Shown here: one piece after another, positions 1 through 5,170 of the stretch
Position numbering within the stretch: position 1 is the first letter of the stretch
Layout: each line of letters begins with the position of its first letter
NCBI GenBank assembly: GCA_024710535.1
Contig: JANJUO010000169.1
Coordinates: 1 to 5,170, forward strand
Reading direction: 5' to 3'
From: a bacterium
GTDB taxonomy: Bacteria; Bacteroidota; Ignavibacteria; Kapaibacteriales; UBA2268
Length of the DNA stretch: 5,170 bases
The notes under the pieces: model-generated
Told to the model about the DNA's origin: nothing
What the model saw: only the letters and a program-made list of their open reading frames with translations
The model's database searches: none
Made by a program: the position numbers and the translations under genes

Positions 1-232
1 ATATTTTTAAATTTTTTTTTCAAATAACAAAAAATTACAAAACGATTAATCTAATTACAATTAAATAATCTTTTGTAATGTATTACAGTTGCCGATTTTT
101 TATTTTGAATGAAAATTGTTAATTATTAATAATAATTTACATTTTTTTCATAAAAAGTGAATTTCTTTGTTTGATTTAATCAATTTTTTTTGCAATTTTA
201 CATTTTGATAATACACAATTTTTGCGATTAAA
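1..232. other. AT-rich intergenic region with no supported gene
   Basis: This stretch is almost entirely A and T, with several homopolymer runs, and I see no credible coding region in it. It holds three copies of ATTACA (34-39, 54-59, 82-87). The last is paired with TGTAAT (74-79) to make a perfect 6-bp inverted repeat with a 2-base spacer. It also holds a 13-base palindrome, TTGATTTAATCAA, at 171-183, followed by a T run. A GATAAT box at 207-212 lies just upstream of the next gene, but no convincing -35 element sits at normal spacing. The region presumably contains the promoter of the 138-residue gene. Any operator role for the repeats is only a guess, because such AT-rich DNA gives short palindromes by chance. 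Confidence 0.5.
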
Positions 233-649
233 ATGGAAAGAAGTAAAATATCCCGAATCTGCTTGTTTGAAGTCGAAAAAGGTCCAATTATAATAAAATT
301 ACAAGCAAGTGCCAATATTGTTGCTGGAATTGACTTCAAAATATATAGACCTGACGTAGATGAGCATTTCAAACAATGGAAGATGGGCGTTCAGAATACT
401 ACTGCATTGGAGCAGGCATTACCGGCTGATGTTACAATTCTAAACAAGTGCATTCTTACTTGGCAAATTTTGGTATGTGGTAGAGATTTGGAAACTACAG
501 CAGGCACAGTAAACTTTGCGATTACTCAAAAAGGGAATAATTGCCGAATCAATATTCCAACAACTTGGAATTTCACAGATATACCGCCTTGTGCTGTAAA
601 AGCATATTCAAAAATAACCGAGTCTTTAGTATTTATGCTTAAAACGTAA
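233..649 (+). CDS. Hypothetical protein, 138 residues, upstream of etfBA
   Basis: I do not recognise this protein. The frame runs from an ATG at 233 to a TAA at 647-649. An in-frame TAA at 209-211 lies just upstream, so this ATG is the only ordinary start available. No Shine-Dalgarno sequence is visible before it. The product looks soluble: there is no signal peptide or membrane helix. Several stretches alternate hydrophobic and polar residues (about 17-38, 66-83 and 91-109), which suggests a mainly beta fold. It has five cysteines (10, 73, 82, 104, 120), but they are not arranged in a familiar metal-binding motif. It lies 87 bases ahead of etfB on the same strand with no GC-containing terminator between them, so cotranscription is possible but not shown. 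Its composition is richer in G and C than its flanks and reads as a real, normally coding protein. Function is unknown. Confidence 0.65.
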   Translation: MERSKISRICLFEVEKGPIIIKLQASANIVAGIDFKIYRPDVDEHFKQWKMGVQNTTALEQALPADVTILNKCILTWQILVCGRDLETTAGTVNFAITQKGNNCRINIPTTWNFTDIPPCAVKAYSKITESLVFMLKT

Positions 650-729
650 TTTCTTGTAAAATATCATTCATTTTATTCGTTTATATTACCTATTATTATA
701 AAAATAATTTTTTTTTATTTTAAATATTC

Positions 730-734
730 AGGAG
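730..734 (+). promoter_or_regulatory. Ribosome binding site of etfB
   Basis: AGGAG lies 2 bases before the ATG at 737 and 5 bases before the ATG at 740. The longer spacing is the workable one. Family members usually begin Met-Lys/Asn-Ile-Leu-Val, which also matches the second Met, so this site favours 740 as the true start. It is the only strong Shine-Dalgarno sequence seen in the window. Confidence 0.7.
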
Positions 735-739
735 ATATG

Positions 740-1486
740 ATGAATATTCTTGTCTGTATTTCACGAGTACCTGATACGGCAACAAAAGTAATAATTGGTT
801 CGGATGGAAAATCAATCGATCCCAAAGGTGTTAAGTACATTCTAAACCCTTATGATGAATTAGCATTAGAAGAAGCATTGCGTCTAAGAGAAAAAAACGG
901 CGGCAATGTAACAGCAATCACAGTTGGCACTGCAGAAGCCACAGAAACTTTAAGAAATGCTCTTGCAATGGGCGCCGATAATGCGGTTTTGGTGAAAGGA
1001 GACGAGCCAGCTGACTCGTATTCAGTAGCAGTAAATTTAGCAGATTACGCAAAAAAAATGAATCCAGATGTAATATTTTTAGGCAAACAAAGTGTTGATT
1101 TTGATTCTTTGCAATTACCATCAATGCTCGCAGAAATTTTGGGCTTACCATCAATCTCTGTGGTTTCCAAATTGACAATAGACGGCACAAATGTAAGTGC
1201 AGAGCGTGACATCGAAGGCGGAAAGGAAGTGGTTTCAACTACTTTGCCATGCGTCATAAGTGCCCAAAAAGGTTTGAACGATCCTCGATATCCAAAATTA
1301 CCGGACATTATGAAGGCAAAGAAAAAGCCAATTGAAGAAATTGCGTCTAATAATCTTGATGCTCGTACAGTTGTTCACAAAATGGAAATTCCACTCAAAG
1401 AAAGAAAAGCAAAAATACTTGGCGATAGCGTACAAGACATAGAAATGCTCGTAACATTGCTTCACGAAGATGCAAAAGTTATTTAA
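740..1486 (+). CDS. etfB: Electron transfer flavoprotein, beta subunit
   Basis: This is the small subunit of the soluble ETF heterodimer. It accepts electrons from acyl-CoA dehydrogenases and related flavoenzymes, and it carries the partner-recognition loop. The protein has 248 residues (249 if ATG 737 is used), normal for the family. In 248-residue numbering, the N-terminus MNILVCISRVPDT is typical. The nucleotide-binding stretch NPYDELALEEALRLRE is at 36-51, and GKQSVDFDS, the counterpart of GKQAIDDD in mitochondrial ETF beta, is at 115-123. The ETF-beta signature (AERDIEGGKE then LPCVIS) spans about 154-174. It is followed by RYPKLPDIMKAKKK at 183-196, equivalent to the recognition loop of mitochondrial ETF beta. 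etfA follows after 37 bases, so the two are an operon. No frameshift or truncation is seen. I cannot tell by eye whether the second nucleotide site holds AMP (classical ETF) or FAD (bifurcating ETF); the close match to mitochondrial motifs leans towards classical. Confidence 0.96.
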   Translation: MNILVCISRVPDTATKVIIGSDGKSIDPKGVKYILNPYDELALEEALRLREKNGGNVTAITVGTAEATETLRNALAMGADNAVLVKGDEPADSYSVAVNLADYAKKMNPDVIFLGKQSVDFDSLQLPSMLAEILGLPSISVVSKLTIDGTNVSAERDIEGGKEVVSTTLPCVISAQKGLNDPRYPKLPDIMKAKKKPIEEIASNNLDARTVVHKMEIPLKERKAKILGDSVQDIEMLVTLLHEDAKVI

Positions 1487-1523
1487 TTAAATTTGTAAAA
1501 TAATCAAATAGGTCAAAAATAAA

Positions 1524-2495
1524 ATGAATAATATTTTAGTTCTTCTTGAATCAAACAAAAACTCATTGAAAAGAGTATCGCTCGAGCTAATTACAGCCGC
1601 AAAATCGCTTTCAGCAAATAATAGCGCAAAAATTCACGGATTGCTAATTAATGCAGACGCAAGCAATGCCGCAATTTCTGCTGAATATGGATTGGAAAAT
1701 GTTATCGTTGCAAAAACAGGAAATGCTGAATATTCATCAACTGCAAATGCAAGTGTAGTTGCTCAAGTTGCAAAAAATATCAATGCTGATGTATTGCTTT
1801 TTGCGGCAAATTCAGCTGGTTTGGAAGTGGCTCCAAGAGTTGCAGTGAAGCTTTCTGCAGGATACATTGCTGATTGCACAGCATTAACTGTTGATAATAA
1901 TCAAATTATGGCAAAAAAACCCGTTTATGCAGGAAAAGCATTAATTACAACTTCAGTTAAAACCGAAACAAAAATTTTCTCATTAAGACCAAATGTATTC
2001 ACTGCCCAAAAAGCAGATACAGTTGCTCAGAATGTTACCGAATTTACTCCGGTACTTTCGGCGGCAGACTTCTCATCGAAAGTTGTAAGTCTTATGAAAA
2101 ATGAAGGCAAACTTGACGTACTCGAAGCAGATGTTGTTGTTTCTGGTGGTCGCGGTATCAAAGGACCTGAGCATTACCATCTAATTGAAAATCTTGCTTC
2201 TGCATTGAAAGGAGCAACCGGTGCTTCAAGAGCAGTAGTTGATGCCGGCTGGCGTCCACATAGCGAACAAGTTGGTCAAACTGGCAAAACAGTCTCCCCT
2301 ACTCTTTACGTTGCTTGCGGTATTTCCGGAGCTGTTCAGCATTTGGCAGGTATGAGCGGTAGCAAAACAATTGTTGCAATCAACAAAGATAAAGATGCAC
2401 CAATTTTGAAAGTGTGTGATTATGCTCTTGTTGGAGATATGTTTACAATTCTACCAATATTGACAGAAAAAATATTTGAAGTTACAAATAAGTAA
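1524..2495 (+). CDS. etfA: Electron transfer flavoprotein, alpha subunit
   Basis: This is the large ETF subunit. It binds the redox-active FAD and hands electrons on, classically to membrane ETF:quinone oxidoreductase. It has 323 residues, the usual length. Residues 1 to about 190 form the N-terminal Rossmann-like domain. The FAD domain follows, with VVSGGRG at 205-211, ASRAVVDAGW at 234-243, QVGQTGKTVSP at 249-259, and the complete ETF-alpha signature from LYVACGISGAVQHLAG (261-276) through IVAIN (283-287). Ser235, Arg236, Thr253 and His273 align at a constant offset of 13 with human ETFA Ser248, Arg249, Thr266 and His286, which contact or tune the flavin. The final CDYALVGD (298-305) is also typical. 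The start is the ATG at 1524, with only a weak AGG at 1510-1512. Translation may depend on coupling to etfB upstream. A strong hairpin terminator follows the stop codon. The gene appears intact. Confidence 0.97.
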   Translation: MNNILVLLESNKNSLKRVSLELITAAKSLSANNSAKIHGLLINADASNAAISAEYGLENVIVAKTGNAEYSSTANASVVAQVAKNINADVLLFAANSAGLEVAPRVAVKLSAGYIADCTALTVDNNQIMAKKPVYAGKALITTSVKTETKIFSLRPNVFTAQKADTVAQNVTEFTPVLSAADFSSKVVSLMKNEGKLDVLEADVVVSGGRGIKGPEHYHLIENLASALKGATGASRAVVDAGWRPHSEQVGQTGKTVSPTLYVACGISGAVQHLAGMSGSKTIVAINKDKDAPILKVCDYALVGDMFTILPILTEKIFEVTNK

Positions 2496-2509
2496 GTTTT
2501 AGAGAATTG

Positions 2510-2550
2510 AAAAAATGCCGATTTTTGATAAGGAAATCGGCATTTTTTTT
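2510..2550. terminator. Bidirectional intrinsic terminator between convergent operons
   Basis: TGCCGATTT (2516-2524) pairs perfectly with AAATCGGCA (2534-2542) around a 9-base loop. Flanking A and T runs (2510-2515 with 2543-2548) extend the stem. On the + strand the stem is followed by eight T residues (2543-2550), ending the etfBA transcript 14 bases after the etfA stop. On the - strand the A run at 2510-2515 becomes the U tract, so it would also end the kinase and membrane-protein transcript, whose last stop codon (2551-2549) touches the hairpin. Confidence 0.9.
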
Positions 2551-3301
2551 AGAAAATCTTTATATAATGCAGGAAATATCTAACCAAATCAAATATAAAA
2601 TAGCCCGATAAAATAGCAAAAGATAAATTAAGCAAAATCAATGCAATTCTCAAAATCATATTTTCCCAAGCAATGAAAAAATGATAGATGCTTGCAATTA
2701 ATCCAACAAAAAACATCATCAGCATTAATGATTCATAATTTAAATTTGGTCTTATTCGATTAATGAAATTATTATTGAAGTCACTTGAATAAAGTTGGAT
2801 GGGAATTATGCTGAGATTATGGGCAAGTGCTTGCATAGTTCCGGCAGTAAATTTCATTTTATCAGCAATTTTAACTGTAATAATTCTATCGATTTTGCTT
2901 GTATCAAAATTGAATTCATAAACATTGGATTTGCTCGGCTCAACAATTTCCAAATGAGAAAATGCATACAAATCTTTGGAAAAATTATTGCGTGGATATG
3001 CCGGAATCCAATGCTCCATATTTTTTCTACGCACAAAAAAAGTAAATATATCTGGTGAATTTGAATTATTTGAAATTAAAACTTTGGCTGTTTGTGGCGG
3101 TTTATGAATATAATCATATATTGGCTGGATGGTAAATTCGCTTGTTTTCCATAAGAAAATCAAAAAAAATGGAATTATAATGATGATTGATGAAATTCGG
3201 AATGCTTTTTTCTCGAAAAGTTCACCACCACGAATTAGATTTACCCAAAAAATGATATAAAAAATAAGAACAATGCAAAAATATATTAAATACCAGATCA
3301 T
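2549..3301 (-). CDS. Membrane protein of unknown function, 250 residues, four predicted helices
   Basis: I do not recognise a family. Two strongly hydrophobic segments lie at the N-terminus (about 2-23 and 34-52) and two at the C-terminus (about 191-211 and 216-240). They enclose a soluble domain at about 53-188. That domain looks beta-rich, with strand-like stretches such as AKVLISNN, NVYEFNFD and RIITVKIAD, and resembles an immunoglobulin-like or other beta-sandwich fold by eye only. Membrane orientation is unclear. The positive loop 24-35 (Arg24, Lys31, Lys32, Arg35) would place the soluble domain outside the cytoplasm, but the basic C-terminal tail argues the other way. The ATG at 3301-3299 starts four bases after the kinase stop codon, with no clear Shine-Dalgarno sequence, so translation is probably coupled to the kinase gene. 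The position suggests a sensory or accessory partner of that kinase, which is an inference from location alone. The gene ends at the bidirectional terminator. Confidence 0.8.
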   Translation of the reverse strand: MIWYLIYFCIVLIFYIIFWVNLIRGGELFEKKAFRISSIIIIIPFFLIFLWKTSEFTIQPIYDYIHKPPQTAKVLISNNSNSPDIFTFFVRRKNMEHWIPAYPRNNFSKDLYAFSHLEIVEPSKSNVYEFNFDTSKIDRIITVKIADKMKFTAGTMQALAHNLSIIPIQLYSSDFNNNFINRIRPNLNYESLMLMMFFVGLIASIYHFFIAWENMILRIALILLNLSFAILSGYFIFDLVRYFLHYIKIF

Positions 3302-3305
3302 TGCT

Positions 3306-5170
3306 TTACATTTTGAAAATTCGTGGAATTGTTATTGTGAAGGTGGTTCCATGATCGACCTCGCTTTCAATTTTCACATTTCCATTACAGGAATCGATAC
3401 ATTTTCTAACAATCGACAAGCCTAAGCCATAACCAGCAGTAGAGCCCACATTTGAAGCACGGAAAAATTCATTAAACAATTTTTTCAAATCATCTTCTGG
3501 AATTCCAATTCCATAATCTTTTACAGTTAGAAGAATATCCTGCTCTTTGAGCCACACATCAAACTCGACAGATGATAGTTTTGGCGAATATTTTATTGCG
3601 TTTGTAAGCAAATTAGTGATAATCAGACCAAGAATATTCTCATCAATTATTGTTATGTTTTCTGTTCCATGATAAGTGTAAATTATCTTATAAAGACCAC
3701 CGGTATTAAACTCAATATTGCTTGAAATAGACTCGCAATATGAATTCAAATCAACTTTATCAAAATGCAAATCAAATTTTCCGGCATCCATCTTACCAAG
3801 AATCAAAACATTTTCCATCAATTGAGTCATACGCAAAATTGTCTCTTGAATTCTACTGAAATGCTTCATCTTGTCTTCTTCAGTAAGATTCATTCCGTAA
3901 CGCTTAAGCATATCGGTTGAGAGCATTATTGTGGTAAGCGGGGTACGGAATTCATGTGAAATCATCGAGATAAATTGATTACGAAGCATATTTAGCTCTT
4001 GCTGTCTTTCAAGAGATTTCTCAAGCATAGACGAAGCATTTTTGATTTCTGAAATATCCAAGCCCATTGTGATAATAAAATAATCATCATCAAATTGGAT
4101 GGATTCCATCGAAAGTAGCAGAGTTTTAACTTGACCTGATTTAGATCTGACCTCCACTTCTCTGTTTCTTACTGTGCCATTGGTGAGAACTTCGCGAACC
4201 ATATTTTTTCTGTCTGACTCTTTGAGCCAAATATTCATATCCACGATATTTTTGCCAATTAATTCCTGATACTCATAGCCAACCAAATCCAGAAAACTTT
4301 GATTGAAATCAACAAAAGTGGAATCAATTGCTTTATTAACAGTTATTGGAATTGGACTTGAATGGAAAATTTTCGAAAAGCGAAGCGAGCTTTTTTTGAG
4401 TTCGGACTGCACTTCAATTCTATTTGTGATATTTTCCATAATTCCAAGAATATATCTCGGCTTATCTTCCAAATCATAGATAAGTGTTTTTTTTGTGCTT
4501 AAAACGAGCTGAGTATCAGAAAGTGGATTTTTGTAATCTTCAACTATAAAATAATCTTTCTGCGTTTTAAGTAGAATATCTTCTTCTTTTTTGATAATTT
4601 CGGCTAATTCTTCAGGTAGAATATCGTTAGAAGTTTTGCCGATAATAGCATCAGTTTTAACTTTTAGCGCATCGCAATAAAGTTGATTAGCGTAAATAAA
4701 TTGCCTATTTTCAATATCTTTAATAAAAATCAAATGATTATCAATACAATCCAAAATACAAAAAAGAATTCCTAATTCATTATCACTTTTAATACACTTA
4801 TTGTGCATCTTTACAGTTGAGATACCGGACTCAATTTTTGATTCGGGCAAAGTATAATTCAAATAATTATGAATTTGTTTCTGTGAATATCTTTTGACTT
4901 CTTTGAAAATTAAAGTTGGCAGTGTATGAACTTTTTTCAAATCCAAAACATCATCAGCACCGGATTTGATATATCTTATTGCCTTAACATCTGCATCGTT
5001 TGTAATGATAATCGAGATTACACTTTTATCATCGCATACTTCTTGCAAGAAGTCAAGAATTTTTTTATTATCATCAGAGAAAAACAAGTATAAAGTGAAA
5101 TTTTTTCTGGTTAAATGAAAATTAAATTCTTCGTAATTTGTAAAACTTGTAACGGCTAAGTTATAATCAT
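3306..5170 (-). CDS. Cytoplasmic PAS-PAS sensor histidine kinase with N-terminal degenerate receiver domain (5'-partial)
   Basis: A soluble two-component kinase without membrane segments, cut by the right edge. The frame has no stop up to the edge. The first possible in-window start, TTG at 5087-5085 (residue 1 here; 593 residues from it), is probably internal, because the 27 codons before it continue a receiver-like fold. Domains: receiver part from before residue 1 to about 66 (beta4 IIITNDAD at 26-33, SGADDVL at 42-48); PAS at about 105-222; PAS at about 233-348; HisKA with FISMISHEFRTPL at 372-384, phospho-accepting His378, and the ExxT phosphatase-type motif Glu379/Thr382; HATPase with N box NLLTNAIKYSP (492-502), G1 DYGIGIP (524-530), F box FFRASN (541-546) and G2 GYGLGL (552-557). 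The kinase core looks fully active. The receiver lacks a normal phosphorylation pocket. No PAS ligand can be named by eye. No dedicated response regulator is in the window. The next gene begins four bases after the stop. Confidence 0.93.
   Translation of the reverse strand, partial: DYNLAVTSFTNYEEFNFHLTRKNFTLYLFFSDDNKKILDFLQEVCDDKSVISIIITNDADVKAIRYIKSGADDVLDLKKVHTLPTLIFKEVKRYSQKQIHNYLNYTLPESKIESGISTVKMHNKCIKSDNELGILFCILDCIDNHLIFIKDIENRQFIYANQLYCDALKVKTDAIIGKTSNDILPEELAEIIKKEEDILLKTQKDYFIVEDYKNPLSDTQLVLSTKKTLIYDLEDKPRYILGIMENITNRIEVQSELKKSSLRFSKIFHSSPIPITVNKAIDSTFVDFNQSFLDLVGYEYQELIGKNIVDMNIWLKESDRKNMVREVLTNGTVRNREVEVRSKSGQVKTLLLSMESIQFDDDYFIITMGLDISEIKNASSMLEKSLERQQELNMLRNQFISMISHEFRTPLTTIMLSTDMLKRYGMNLTEEDKMKHFSRIQETILRMTQLMENVLILGKMDAGKFDLHFDKVDLNSYCESISSNIEFNTGGLYKIIYTYHGTENITIIDENILGLIITNLLTNAIKYSPKLSSVEFDVWLKEQDILLTVKDYGIGIPEDDLKKLFNEFFRASNVGSTAGYGLGLSIVRKCIDSCNGNVKIESEVDHGTTFTITIPRIFKM

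Noticed and set aside
90..100. TGCCGATTTTT, identical to 11 bases of the terminator at 2516-2526
   Set aside because: There is no complementary arm nearby, so it is not a second terminator; the match is most likely chance.
171..191. Palindrome TTGATTTAATCAA followed by a T run, resembling a terminator
   Set aside because: The centre is one base, so a real loop leaves only about four A-T-rich pairs; it is also not downstream of any identified gene.
199..213. Bacteroidota-type promoter (TA-NN-TTTG) or sigma-70 -10 box upstream of the 138-residue gene
   Set aside because: TACATTTTG has one base too many in the spacer, and neither it nor GATAAT at 207-212 has an upstream element at the right distance.
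148..372. A 74-residue open frame on the - strand overlapping the start of the 138-residue gene
   Set aside because: It is low-complexity, reads through AT-rich non-coding DNA, and overlaps a more protein-like frame on the + strand. It resembles no family I know.
701..721. Possible hairpin AAAATAA / TTATTTT between the 138-residue gene and etfB
   Set aside because: The stem is only A-T pairs with a T-only loop, so it is too weak for a terminator and expected by chance in this AT-rich gap.
918..1308. Two - strand open frames (918-1238 and 1045-1308) inside etfB
   Set aside because: They lie antisense to a gene with unmistakable family signatures and their translations show no domain-like pattern.
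2795..3058. Open frames within the membrane-protein gene: 2795-3058 on the + strand and 2854-3036 in another - strand frame
   Set aside because: The 250-residue frame has clear membrane helices and tight spacing to the kinase gene; these shorter frames are shadows of it.

Overview
The window comes from a low-GC bacterium. Intergenic DNA is extremely AT-rich, and the coding sequence uses many AT-ending codons. The look of the proteins suggests a member of the Bacteroidota/Chlorobiota/Ignavibacteria-Kapabacteria group: an ETF beta of the type seen there, a soluble PAS-PAS histidine kinase, and mostly weak or absent Shine-Dalgarno sites. This placement is an inference from sequence style and was not tested by a search.

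Layout on the + strand: an AT-rich non-coding stretch (1-232), then an unrecognised 138-residue protein (233-649). After an 87-base gap comes a clear electron transfer flavoprotein operon, etfB (740-1486) then etfA (1524-2495), ending in a strong hairpin terminator (about 2510-2550). Both ETF subunits carry the family signatures and the FAD-binding residues and look intact. Together they would form the soluble heterodimer that takes electrons from acyl-CoA dehydrogenases and similar flavoenzymes and passes them to a membrane acceptor that is not in this window.

Layout on the - strand, converging on the same terminator: a cytoplasmic histidine kinase (3306 to the window edge) and, four bases after its stop codon, a 250-residue membrane protein of unknown function (2549-3301). 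The kinase reading frame stays open through the right edge, so the gene is 5'-partial. The residues before the first possible start codon in the window (a TTG at 5087-5085) clearly continue a receiver-like domain. That domain appears degenerate at the phosphorylation site. The order is therefore degenerate receiver, PAS, PAS, HisKA, HATPase, followed by a tightly coupled membrane protein.

The two halves, redox metabolism and signalling, are convergent and need not be related. I see no mobile element, CRISPR array, tRNA, rRNA or defence system. The parts most worth following up are the degenerate receiver on the kinase, its coupled membrane partner, and the 138-residue protein ahead of etfBA. 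None of these amounts to a demonstrated new system.
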